From: an uncultured Paracoccus sp.
Lineage (GTDB): Bacteria; Pseudomonadota; Alphaproteobacteria; Rhodobacterales; Rhodobacteraceae
Assembly: GCA_937859005.1 (NCBI GenBank)
Contig: CALLYR010000339.1
Span: 1-5,628 of the forward strand
DNA length: 5,628 nt
Reading direction: 5' to 3'
The position numbers and the translations under genes were made by a program. Positions 1-5,301 of the stretch are shown here, one piece after another; position 1 is the first letter of the stretch, and each line of letters starts with the position of its first letter. Below the pieces are notes generated by a model. The model saw only the letters and a list, made by a program, of their open reading frames with translations, was not told where the DNA came from and did no database searches.

Positions 1-147
1 CACCAGCGCCCGTCCCGCCTGAACCGAGGCCGTGACCTCGGCCGCGACCGAGGCACGGGCGTTGCGGACCAGCACCGCGCCCAGGGCCGCCGCCAGCGCC
101 AGCTGGACGATCACGACAAGGGCCAGGATGCGTGCGGTCAGGGTCAC
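1..147 (-). CDS. Membrane protein N-terminus, probably a sensor histidine kinase (partial)
   Basis: This is the first 49 codons of a gene that runs off the left edge. It is read from a GTG at 147-145. Residues 1-4 are followed by a hydrophobic stretch (about residues 5-27, ILALVVIVQLALAAALGAVL), which looks like a first transmembrane helix. The next part, beginning VRNARASVAAEV, is typical of the start of a periplasmic sensor region. A single N-terminal helix followed by an alanine/valine-rich amphipathic stretch resembles the N-termini of LapD/MoxY-type sensor histidine kinases, but the kinase core lies outside the window, so this is inference. The start is uncertain: no clear Shine-Dalgarno site precedes the GTG, and there is no in-frame ATG nearby upstream. 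A six-codon ATG...TGA reading frame (165-144) ends across the GTG. The gene diverges from the methionine sulfoxide reductase gene. Alternatives are a methyl-accepting or other HAMP-type membrane protein. Confidence 0.6.
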   Translation of the reverse strand, partial: MTLTARILALVVIVQLALAAALGAVLVRNARASVAAEVTASVQAGRALV

Positions 148-176
148 GCCTGCGGGTCTGCCATGCCGCGACTGCG

Positions 177-186
177 GCTTGCAAGC
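177..186. promoter_or_regulatory. 10-bp perfect palindrome in the divergent gap (possible operator)
   Basis: GCTTGCAAGC is a perfect palindrome lying between the two divergent genes, 30 bp from the GTG at 147 and 64 bp from the ATG at 251. Its AT-containing centre and symmetry would suit a dimeric repressor or activator. A 10-bp palindrome can arise by chance, and no matching regulator gene is visible, so a role is only suggested. Confidence 0.2.
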
Positions 187-188
187 AC

Positions 189-215
189 GCCCCGCGCGCT
201 GCCCGCAAGCGGGGC
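189..215. repeat. Inverted repeat, 7-bp GC stem
   Basis: GCCCCGC (189-195) and GCGGGGC (209-215) are perfect inverted repeats around a 13-nt loop, followed on the plus strand by TTT (216-218). In a plus-strand transcript this would be a GC-rich hairpin with a very short U run, resembling a weak terminator or attenuator arm. It sits directly before a second, stronger hairpin at 219-249. No function is proven. Confidence 0.4.
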
Positions 216-218
216 TTT

Positions 219-249
219 CGCGCAGGCCCCTGCCGGTCTAGCCTGCGCG
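219..249 (+). promoter_or_regulatory. 9-bp hairpin abutting the msrC start codon
   Basis: CGCGCAGGC (219-227) pairs perfectly with GCCTGCGCG (241-249) around a 13-nt loop (228-240). The stem ends one base before the ATG at 251 and covers the place where a ribosome binding site would be; no Shine-Dalgarno sequence is seen there. If transcription starts upstream of 219, the folded leader would hinder ribosome access. It could be a translational control element, an mRNA stabiliser, or a chance product of the high GC content. Confidence 0.4.
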
Positions 250-250
250 C

Positions 251-703
251 ATGACCGATTACCACGACCTTGCCGCGCGAATCCGCGCCCTGACCCATGG
301 TGAAACCGACGAGGTCGCGCTGATGGCGACGCTCGCCTGTGAAATCCACCACGCCTCCGGCCGCTTCGACTGGACCGGCTTCTATCGCGTGACCGGACCC
401 GAGATGCTGAAGATCGGCCCCTATCAGGGCGGCCACGGCTGCCTGACGATCCCGTTTTCCCGCGGCGTCTGCGGCGCGGCGGCGCGCACGGGCGCGGTCC
501 AGCTTGTCCCCGATGTGGACGCATTCCCCGGCCATATCGCCTGCGCCTCGACCACCCGCAGCGAGCTGGTGATCCCCGTCACCGGTGCGGGCGGGCGGCT
601 GATCGGGGTGCTGGACATCGACAGCGACCAACCCGACGCCTTCACCCAACGCGATGCCGCGGCCTTGCAGGAGATTCTGGACGATGTCTTCGGACAACTC
701 TGA
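251..703 (+). CDS. msrC: Free methionine-R-sulfoxide reductase (fRMsr, GAF domain)
   Basis: This 150-residue protein is a single GAF domain matching the free methionine-(R)-sulfoxide reductase family (E. coli YebR/MsrC). These cytosolic enzymes reduce free, not protein-bound, methionine-R-sulfoxide to methionine, with thioredoxin as the usual reductant, and help recover oxidised methionine. Visible hallmarks are FDWTGFYR (39-46), GPYQG (56-60), a GC...RGVCG segment, HIAC (95-98), and IGVLDIDS (118-125). Three cysteines at 64, 74 and 98 have exactly the spacing of Cys84, Cys94 and Cys118 of the E. coli enzyme, where the last is catalytic and the others resolve the sulfenic acid. The length is usual for the family, allowing for a shorter N-terminus. 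It is the first gene of a tight plus-strand cluster, and the next gene starts inside its 3' end. It lacks an obvious Shine-Dalgarno site and is preceded by a stable hairpin. Confidence 0.93.
   Translation: MTDYHDLAARIRALTHGETDEVALMATLACEIHHASGRFDWTGFYRVTGPEMLKIGPYQGGHGCLTIPFSRGVCGAAARTGAVQLVPDVDAFPGHIACASTTRSELVIPVTGAGGRLIGVLDIDSDQPDAFTQRDAAALQEILDDVFGQL
669..673 (+). promoter_or_regulatory. Ribosome binding site fixing the GFA start at 684
   Basis: AGGAG lies inside the 3' end of msrC, 10 nt before the ATG at 684. It supports that start over an in-frame ATG at 654, whose extra residues (MPRPCRRFWT) look nothing like the family. Confidence 0.6.
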
Positions 704-1085
704 ACGCCATGCCCGCTGCCTTTGCGGCGCCATCCGCGTGACCATGCGCGGGCCGCTGGACGACATCGCCGCCTGCCACTGTGGCCAGTGCCGGCGCTGG
801 TCCGGCCATGTCTGGGCGGCGGTCCCGGTCCCCGACGAGCGCCTGACGATCCAGGGCGCGGACAACATCCGCTGGTACCGGTCGTCGGACAAGGCCGAGC
901 GCGGGTTCTGCACCATCTGCGGCAGCTCGATGTTCTGGCGGGCGATCGGCCGGGGCGACACGGATGTGGCGCTGGGCTGCTTCGACACGCCCACTGGCCT
1001 GCGGCTGGAACGGCACATCTGGACCGCCGACAAGGGCGATTACTATGACATCGCCGACGGGCTGCCGCAGGACCCCCGGCAATGA
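684..1085 (+). CDS. GFA-family zinc-binding protein (Mss4-like fold, CENP-V/GFA domain)
   Basis: This 133-residue protein belongs to the glutathione-dependent formaldehyde-activating enzyme (GFA/CENP-V) family. The seven zinc ligands expected from Gfa are present: a CLC pair (Cys12, Cys14) plus CTIC (Cys76, Cys79) for the structural zinc, and CHCGQC (Cys31, Cys33, Cys36) for the second site. The C-terminal HIWTADKGDYY...DGLPQ block is also typical. The founding member, Paracoccus Gfa, was proposed to speed the reaction of formaldehyde with glutathione, but small paralogues like this one are mostly uncharacterised, so a formaldehyde role should not be assumed. The start at 684 overlaps msrC by 20 nt and has AGGAG upstream, so translational coupling is likely. 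No glutathione-formaldehyde dehydrogenase gene is visible nearby, which weakens the case for true Gfa activity. The family is certain; the substrate is unknown. Confidence 0.88.
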   Translation: MSSDNSERHARCLCGAIRVTMRGPLDDIAACHCGQCRRWSGHVWAAVPVPDERLTIQGADNIRWYRSSDKAERGFCTICGSSMFWRAIGRGDTDVALGCFDTPTGLRLERHIWTADKGDYYDIADGLPQDPRQ

Positions 1086-1095
1086 GACGCATCGG

Positions 1096-1722
1096 ATGAT
1101 CTGGGACACCATCGCCAATATCCCCTGGCCGCAGCTTGCCGCCTTCGTCACCGGGGGGTTGGTGCTGAACTTCGCGCCCGGACAGGACGTGTTCTTCGCC
1201 ACCGCCTGCGGGGTGCAGGGCGGGCCGCGCGCGGGGGCGCTGGCGGGGTTCGGCGTGGGGCTGGGGGTGCTGGTCCATGTCGCCCTGACCGCGCTGGGGC
1301 TGGGGGCGGTGATCGCGGCCCATCCCGGCGCGCTGACGGCGATCAGATGGATCGGCGCGGGTTATCTGCTGTGGCTGGCGTGGCAGGCGTGGCGCGCGCC
1401 CCCGCCCGATCCCTCTGCCCGCGCGACCGTGCGGCTGTGGAACATCATCCGCCGCGGGATGCTGTCCAACCTGCTGAACCCCAAGCCGGTCCTGTTCCTG
1501 CTGGCGTTCCTGCCGCAGTTCACCAGCCCCGCGCATGGCCCGGTCTGGCACCAGTTGCTGGGGCTGGGGCTGATCTTTGCCACGACCGGCACGCTGGTCA
1601 CGATGGGTTACGGCGTTGCCGCGGGCTGGCTGGGCCTGCGGCTGGGGCGGCGGATGGGGCTGCTGAACCGGATCGCGGCGGTGATGTTCGCGGGCCTCGC
1701 CCTGCGGCTGGTCGCGAAATGA
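1096..1722 (+). CDS. LysE/RhtB-family amino-acid or metabolite exporter
   Basis: This 208-residue inner-membrane protein has the size and layout of the LysE/RhtB exporter family, which expels amino acids such as lysine, homoserine and threonine, or related metabolites, using the proton gradient. The family signature is seen in the first helix and after it: the PGQD motif at 28-31, then GVQGGPRAGALAGFGVGLG (39-57). A conserved central segment, GMLSNLLNPKPVLFLLAFLPQF (start 121), includes the NPK motif at residues 128-130. Hydrophobic stretches at roughly 13-35, 47-75, 80-98, 123-141, 152-178 and 188-206 fit about six membrane segments. The start at 1096 is chosen because upstream in-frame codons overlap the GFA gene and read as unrelated sequence. 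No good Shine-Dalgarno site is visible, so reinitiation after the GFA stop 10 nt upstream is likely. The substrate cannot be deduced from sequence. Confidence 0.88.
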   Translation: MIWDTIANIPWPQLAAFVTGGLVLNFAPGQDVFFATACGVQGGPRAGALAGFGVGLGVLVHVALTALGLGAVIAAHPGALTAIRWIGAGYLLWLAWQAWRAPPPDPSARATVRLWNIIRRGMLSNLLNPKPVLFLLAFLPQFTSPAHGPVWHQLLGLGLIFATTGTLVTMGYGVAAGWLGLRLGRRMGLLNRIAAVMFAGLALRLVAK

Positions 1723-2366
1723 GCTTCGTCTATCGCCCCACAGCCGAACAGCCGCGCATCCTGTTCGACGACCATGAAATCGTCGTGGTGGACAAGCCCG
1801 CGGGCCTGCTGTCCGTGCCGGGGCGGGGAGAGGACCGTGCCGACTGCCTGATCGCCCGCCTGCGCGCGGGTTTCCCGACCGTGCTGCTGGTCCACCGGCT
1901 GGATCTGGACACATCCGGCGTGATGGTCTTTGCCCTGACCCCCCACGCGCAGCGCCATCTGGGCCAGCAGTTCGAGCGGCGTCAGGTCAAGAAATCCTAT
2001 CTCGCCCGCCTGTGGGGACGGCTGGAACCGAAGACCGGCACCGTGGACCTGCCGCTGATCGTGGACTGGCCGAACCGCCCGCGGCAGATGGTGGACCATC
2101 GGAACGGCCGCCCCGCCCGCACCGACTGGCGCGTCCTGCGGGCAAGTGACGAGGAAACCCGCGTCCGCCTGTTCCCCCTGACCGGGCGCAGCCACCAGTT
2201 GCGCGTCCACATGGCCAGCCTCGGCCATCCGATCCTGGGCGATCCGCTGTATGCCAGCGGCGCGGCGGCCGATCACCCGCGCCTGATGCTGCATGCCGAA
2301 ACCCTGCGCCTGCGCCATCCCGACAGCAACGTGACCATGACCTTTTCCGCGCCTGCGCCGTTCTGA
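1719..2366 (+). CDS. rluA: Dual-specificity 23S rRNA/tRNA pseudouridine synthase RluA
   Basis: This 215-residue protein closely follows E. coli RluA (219 residues), which converts uridine to pseudouridine at 23S rRNA position 746 and at position 32 of several tRNAs. It shares DDHEIVVVDKPAGLLSVPGR (17-36), the catalytic motif HRLDLDTSG (59-67) with the presumed nucleophile Asp62, DLPLIVDWPNRP (110-121), the ITGRSHQLRVHM-like LTGRSHQLRVHM block (154-165), and GHPILGDPLYAS (169-180). There is no N-terminal S4 domain, as expected for RluA and unlike RluC/RluD. The ATG overlaps the exporter's TGA in an ATGA arrangement, so translation is probably coupled. A longer in-frame reading frame upstream (from 1347) is a shadow of the exporter gene. 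The link with the neighbouring genes is probably only shared transcription. Confidence 0.93.
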   Translation: MSFVYRPTAEQPRILFDDHEIVVVDKPAGLLSVPGRGEDRADCLIARLRAGFPTVLLVHRLDLDTSGVMVFALTPHAQRHLGQQFERRQVKKSYLARLWGRLEPKTGTVDLPLIVDWPNRPRQMVDHRNGRPARTDWRVLRASDEETRVRLFPLTGRSHQLRVHMASLGHPILGDPLYASGAAADHPRLMLHAETLRLRHPDSNVTMTFSAPAPF

Positions 2367-2410
2367 CGCGCCCCGGCACCTTTCCGCGCGCGCCCGCGTT
2401 GTGCCCCGAA

Positions 2411-2419
2411 AGGAAGGAG
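2411..2419 (+). promoter_or_regulatory. Strong ribosome binding site for the lipocalin gene
   Basis: AGGAAGGAG ends 8 nt before the ATG at 2428 and is the best Shine-Dalgarno site in the window. It favours that start over the in-frame GTG at 2401, which would add a non-signal-like MPRKEGATL extension and place the site inside the gene. A CCTTTC (2379-2384) and GAAAGG (2408-2413) inverted repeat touches the edge of this site. Confidence 0.7.
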
Positions 2420-2427
2420 CGACCCTC

Positions 2428-2961
2428 ATGCGTATTCGCACCCTGGCCATCGCGTTGGCCCTGGCCGCCGCAGCGGCGGCCGGTGGGCGCGCCGTGATGA
2501 CCCGCGTCCCCGCCGGGATCGAGCCCGTGACCGGCTTCGATGCCGCGCGCTATATGGGCCGCTGGTACGAAATCGCCCGCTTGGACCACCGGTTCGAGCG
2601 CGGCATGACCGATGTCACCGCCGACTATGCGCTGAACGGTGACGGCAGCGTGCGGGTCGTCAACCGGGGCCTGAAAAACGGCGCGTGGAAGTCGGTCGAG
2701 GGCACGGCGCATTTCCGGGGCGACCCGTCGGTCGCCAGCCTTGCCGTGACGTTCTTTCCCGGCTTTCCGGGGGGATATCATGTGTTCGAACTGGACCCGG
2801 ATTACCGTTGGGCGATGATTTCGGGTCCCAACCGCGGCTATCTGTGGATTCTGGCGCGCGAGCCGGTCATGGACGAGGCGACCTTTGGGCGGCTGACCGG
2901 GATCGCACAAGCCAAGGGGTTCGACACGCAGGGCTTGATCCGGGTTTCGCACGGGCAATAG
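2428..2961 (+). CDS. blc: Blc-type bacterial lipocalin, exported but without a lipobox
   Basis: This 177-residue protein is a bacterial lipocalin of the Blc family, a beta-barrel that binds fatty acids or lysophospholipids and works at the envelope, often under stress. Family motifs are clear: YMGRWYEIARLDHRFERG (42-59; lipocalin motif GxW at 44-46), GYHVFELDPDYRWAMISGP (116-134), YLWILARE (138-145) and a C-terminal GFDTQGLI (164-171). The N-terminus (MRIRTLAIALALAAAAAAGG) is a short basic stretch plus a hydrophobic core, so export is likely. Unlike E. coli Blc, an outer-membrane lipoprotein, there is no cysteine near the cleavage region, and in fact no cysteine in the whole protein. It may be a soluble periplasmic lipocalin or remain anchored by its N-terminal helix. 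It lies 61 bp after rluA with its own strong ribosome binding site, so it may have its own promoter or share the upstream transcript. Confidence 0.9.
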   Translation: MRIRTLAIALALAAAAAAGGRAVMTRVPAGIEPVTGFDAARYMGRWYEIARLDHRFERGMTDVTADYALNGDGSVRVVNRGLKNGAWKSVEGTAHFRGDPSVASLAVTFFPGFPGGYHVFELDPDYRWAMISGPNRGYLWILAREPVMDEATFGRLTGIAQAKGFDTQGLIRVSHGQ

Positions 2962-2970
2962 CATTGCCCG
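2952..2970 (+). terminator. Hairpin spanning the lipocalin stop codon
   Basis: CGGGCAAT (2952-2959) and ATTGCCCG (2963-2970) form a perfect 8-bp stem with a 3-nt loop, AGC. The stem begins inside the last codons of the lipocalin gene and contains its TAG. No T run follows, so it is not a classical intrinsic terminator. It may still stop or protect the 3' end of the plus-strand transcript facing the convergent genes. Confidence 0.45.
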
Positions 2971-2990
2971 GAACCAGGGCGGGCGGGTTA

Positions 2991-3019
2991 TCGCGGCATC
3001 AGGGAAGAATATCCCGCGA
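2991..3019. repeat. Inverted repeat in the convergent gap
   Basis: TCGCGG (2991-2996) pairs with CCGCGA (3014-3019), with an inner GGGA (3002-3005) and TCCC (3012-3015) that could form an alternative small hairpin. It lies between two convergent transcripts and may add to bidirectional termination. There is no T run, and a chance origin is possible. A further short GC stem (GGCCG 3067-3071, CGGCC 3079-3083) lies just past the stop of the minus-strand gene. Confidence 0.3.
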
Positions 3020-3083
3020 CTGATCGCCCCGCAGGTGGTTCCGCAGAGTTTTCCAGCCGCCCGTCAGGCCGGCAGGGTCGGCC

Positions 3084-3281
3084 CTACATCCGTCGCCCGT
3101 AACCCGCCTTGGGCCCCATCAGCCACCACAGGATCAGGCCCAGGACCGGCAGGACCGCCACCAGGATCACCCACAGGATCTTTTTCCCGCCGGTGGCATC
3201 CGAATTGATGATCGAGGCGATCGCCCAGATATCGAGGGCAAAGATGACCAGGCCGATCAGGCCGTTGAACATGTTGGACAT
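3084..3281 (-). CDS. Small PLDc_N-type two-helix membrane protein
   Basis: This 65-residue protein has two hydrophobic segments, about residues 6-25 (NGLIGLVIFALDIWAIASII) and 35-56, separated by a polar SDATGGKK loop. The second segment, ILWVILVAVLPVLGLILWWL, followed by MGPKAGYGRRM, is the pattern of the PLDc_N domain (phospholipase D/nuclease N-terminal region), here found alone without any HKD catalytic domain. It is therefore probably a small inner-membrane protein of unknown role, not a lipase. The start at 3281 is supported by GGAG (3291-3288) 6 nt upstream; the longer in-frame reading from 3320 lacks such support. It follows hslU by 77 bp on the same strand, with a hairpin between, so co-transcription is uncertain. 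Confidence 0.8.
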   Translation of the reverse strand: MSNMFNGLIGLVIFALDIWAIASIINSDATGGKKILWVILVAVLPVLGLILWWLMGPKAGYGRRM

Positions 3282-3306
3282 CGGGGACTCCGTTGGGCGG
3301 CGGGGC

Positions 3307-3322
3307 GGGTGCGGCTGCACCC
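3307..3322 (-). terminator. Hairpin downstream of hslU
   Basis: GGGTGC and GCACCC form a perfect 6-bp stem around a 4-nt loop, starting 36 nt past the hslU stop and ending 25 nt before the start of the small membrane protein. No T run follows on the minus strand, so it may be a weak terminator, a processing site or an mRNA stabiliser that separates hslVU from the downstream gene. Confidence 0.35.
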
Positions 3323-3358
3323 CTTCCCCTTCAACAAGGCACGTCCCCGCGGGTTCCC

Positions 3359-4657
3359 TTACAGGACGTAACGCGACAGATCGGCCGACCGCGCCAGATC
3401 GCCCAGTTGCGATTCGACGAAATCCGCGTCCACCGTCACCGACTGCCCCGCCCGGTCAGGGGCGGTAAAGGACAGGTCCTCGAACACCCGTTCCAGCACG
3501 GTATACAGCCTGCGCGCGCCGATGTTTTCCACGCTGCCGTTCACCTCGGCCGCGATATGGGCCAGCGCGGCGATGCCTTCGGGGGTGAAATCGACCGTGA
3601 CGCCTTCGGTCCCCATCAGGGCGGTGTATTGCCGGGTCAGGGCGTTGTCGGTTTCCGTCAGGATGCGGACGAAATCGCCCTCGGTCAGCGCGCGCAGTTC
3701 CACGCGGATCGGCAGGCGGCCCTGCAGTTCGGGCAGCAGGTCGCTGGGCTTGGCGATGTGGAACGCGCCCGAGGCGATGAACAGGATATGGTCGGTTTTC
3801 ACCGGCCCGTATTTGGTGGAAACGGTCGTGCCCTCAATCAGCGGCAGCAGGTCGCGCTGGACGCCCTCGCGACTGACATCGGCGCCGCGGGCCTCGGCGC
3901 GGGCGCAGACCTTGTCGATCTCGTCGATGAAGACGATGCCGGACTGCTGCACCGATTCCAGCGCGGCGGCCTTGACCGCGTCGTCGTCCAGCAGCTTGTC
4001 GGCCTCCTCGGAGATCAGCAGGTCATAGGATTGCGCGACCGTGACCTTGCGGCGCACCCGGCGCCCGCCAAAGGCCTTCATCAGCCCCGACAGGTCCATC
4101 ATGTTGCCGATCCCCGGCTGGCCGGGCACCTCCATCCCGAAGGGGCTGGAGGTGTCGGTCAGTTCCAGTTCGATCACGGTGTCGTCCAGCTCGCCCGTCT
4201 TGAGCTTGCGGCGGAACATCTCGCGCGTCTGCTCGCGCGCCTGATCGCCCGCCAGCGCCTCGATCACGCGCTCCTCGGCGGCCTGATGGGCGCGAGCCTT
4301 GACCTGTTCGCGCATCCGCTCGCGCATCTCGACGATGGCGGCGTCGGTCAGGTCGCGGATGATCTGTTCCACGTCGCGCCCGACATAGCCGACTTCGGTG
4401 AACTTGGTCGCCTCGACCTTGATGAAGGGCGCGCGGGCCAGTTTCGCCAGCCGCCGGCTGATCTCGGTCTTGCCGACGCCGGTGGGGCCGATCATCAGGA
4501 TGTTCTTGGGGTAAACCTCGTCGCGCAGGTCGTCGGCAAGCTGCTGGCGGCGCCAGCGGTTGCGCATGGCGACGGCCACGGCGCGCTTGGCCTCGGCCTG
4601 TCCAATGATGAAGCGGTCCAGTTCGCTGACGATCTCGCGGGGGGTCAGGGCGGTCAT
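3359..4657 (-). CDS. hslU: HslU, AAA+ unfoldase of the HslUV (ClpYQ) protease
   Basis: This 432-residue protein is the ATP-driven unfoldase that recognises substrates and feeds them to the HslV peptidase in the cytoplasm. It begins [16 protein letters not shown], the standard HslU N-terminus. Walker A is GPTGVGKT (57-64), the pore loop GYVGRD (90-95), Walker B IVFIDEID (241-248), and the sensor-2 arginine region GARRL (380-384). The intermediate (I) domain lies roughly at residues 105-230. The C-terminal tail DLSRYVL (426-432) matches the segment (DLSRFIL in E. coli) that inserts into HslV and activates it. Length is typical (E. coli 443). A weak AAGGA site sits only 1-2 nt before the ATG, next to a GC palindrome at 4664-4677. 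It lies 62 bp downstream of hslV in the usual hslV-hslU order, and co-transcription is likely. It looks intact. Confidence 0.97.
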   Translation of the reverse strand: MTALTPREIVSELDRFIIGQAEAKRAVAVAMRNRWRRQQLADDLRDEVYPKNILMIGPTGVGKTEISRRLAKLARAPFIKVEATKFTEVGYVGRDVEQIIRDLTDAAIVEMRERMREQVKARAHQAAEERVIEALAGDQAREQTREMFRRKLKTGELDDTVIELELTDTSSPFGMEVPGQPGIGNMMDLSGLMKAFGGRRVRRKVTVAQSYDLLISEEADKLLDDDAVKAAALESVQQSGIVFIDEIDKVCARAEARGADVSREGVQRDLLPLIEGTTVSTKYGPVKTDHILFIASGAFHIAKPSDLLPELQGRLPIRVELRALTEGDFVRILTETDNALTRQYTALMGTEGVTVDFTPEGIAALAHIAAEVNGSVENIGARRLYTVLERVFEDLSFTAPDRAGQSVTVDADFVESQLGDLARSADLSRYVL

Positions 4658-4663
4658 GTCCTT

Positions 4664-4677
4664 GCCGCCGGGGCGGC
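4664..4677 (-). promoter_or_regulatory. GC palindrome abutting the hslU ribosome binding site
   Basis: GCCGCC (4664-4669) and GGCGGC (4672-4677) form a nearly continuous inverted repeat in the hslV-hslU gap, 6 nt from the hslU ATG and touching the AAGGA site. On the mRNA, five or six GC pairs around a tight loop could slow initiation of hslU relative to hslV. This is inference; such palindromes are not rare at this GC content. Confidence 0.3.
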
Positions 4678-4719
4678 CCTCATGTGGTGTATGGGGATAT
4701 TGCAGGCGCGGGGGTCCGC

Positions 4720-5277
4720 TCAGGCGGCGATGGTTTCCACCGTCAGATTGCCATTCGTATAGACGCAGATGTCGGCGGCGATCTGCATGGCGCGGCGCGC
4801 GACCCCCTCGGCGTCAAGGTCGGTGTCCATCAGGCCGCGCGCGGCGGCCAGCGCGAAGTTGCCGCCCGATCCGATCGCGGCCACGTCATGTTCGGGTTCC
4901 AGCACGTCGCCGGCGCCAGTCACGACATAGATATGGGCGCCGTCGGTGACGATCAGCATCGCCTCAAGATTGCGCAGGTATTTGTCGGTGCGCCAGTCCT
5001 TGGCCAGTTCCACGCAGGCGCGCTGCAACTGGCCGGGCGCGGATTCGAGCTTGCGTTCCAGCCGCTCCAGCAGGGTGAAGGCGTCGGCTGTCGATCCGGC
5101 AAAGCCCACGACCACCTCGCGCCCGCCCGGCGTCAGGCGGCGGACCTTGCGCGCCGTGCCCTTCATCACCGTCTGGCCCACGCTGACCTGCCCGTCGCCC
5201 GCGACCACCACGCGGCCCCCCCGGCGCACCGCCAGGATCGTCGTGCCATGCCAGCCGGGAAATCTGTCGTCGCTCAT
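4720..5277 (-). CDS. hslV: HslV, threonine peptidase of the HslUV (ClpQY) protease
   Basis: This 185-residue protein is the proteasome-beta-like peptidase that forms a double hexamer and degrades proteins delivered by HslU. The segment [10 protein letters not shown] places the nucleophile at Thr12 after an 11-residue leader ([11 protein letters not shown]) that must be cleaved to free it; in E. coli only the initiator Met is removed. Counting Thr12 as residue 1, Asp28 and Lys44 fall at mature positions 17 and 33, the catalytic partners of the family, and Cys171 and Thr174 in ICVYTN fall at 160 and 163, near the metal site. GSGGNFA (136-142) is also typical. The ATG at 5277 is supported by GGAG (5288-5285) with 7-nt spacing. 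It is the first gene of the hslVU operon and diverges from an unknown gene; a candidate promoter lies at 5302-5330. Confidence 0.97.
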   Translation of the reverse strand: MSDDRFPGWHGTTILAVRRGGRVVVAGDGQVSVGQTVMKGTARKVRRLTPGGREVVVGFAGSTADAFTLLERLERKLESAPGQLQRACVELAKDWRTDKYLRNLEAMLIVTDGAHIYVVTGAGDVLEPEHDVAAIGSGGNFALAAARGLMDTDLDAEGVARRAMQIAADICVYTNGNLTVETIAA

Positions 5278-5301
5278 GCCTCAACTCCGTTCGTCGAGGG
5301 T

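Noticed and set aside
144..165. Six-codon reading frame (ATG...TGA, minus) ending across the GTG start of the left-edge gene
   Set aside because: It could be a coupling leader peptide, but it has no ribosome binding site and is too short to separate from chance.
1347..1718. In-frame upstream extension of rluA
   Set aside because: The extra residues are Ala/Pro/Gly/Arg-rich and overlap the exporter gene in another frame; E. coli RluA matches from near the ATG at 1719.
424..1914. Long minus-strand open frame opposite msrC, the GFA gene and the exporter
   Set aside because: It is antisense to three genes with clear family matches, its translation is low-complexity (rich in Arg, Pro, Gly, Gln), and long antisense frames are expected at this GC content.
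2379..2413. CCTTTC/GAAAGG inverted repeat before the lipocalin gene
   Set aside because: A 6-bp stem with a 23-nt loop reaching only the edge of the Shine-Dalgarno site is too weak to call as a regulatory structure.
1987..2964. Minus-strand open frame opposite rluA and the lipocalin gene
   Set aside because: Antisense to two well-supported genes; the sequence has no recognisable domain and crosses the rluA-lipocalin gap, as chance frames in GC-rich DNA do.
3346..3353. CCCGCGGG palindrome just after the hslU stop
   Set aside because: An 8-bp GC-only palindrome is common by chance here and has no loop for a stable RNA hairpin.
4688..4696. Possible internal RpoH-type -10 box before hslU
   Set aside because: CCCCATACA on the minus strand resembles a heat-shock -10 element, but no CTTG-like -35 was found at a suitable distance, so it is not called as a promoter.
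3293..4762. Long plus-strand open frame of about 489 codons opposite hslU
   Set aside because: It mirrors hslU codons almost throughout; the translation (rich in Gly, Ala, Leu, His, Gln, Asp) shows no family motif, while the minus strand encodes a complete HslU.
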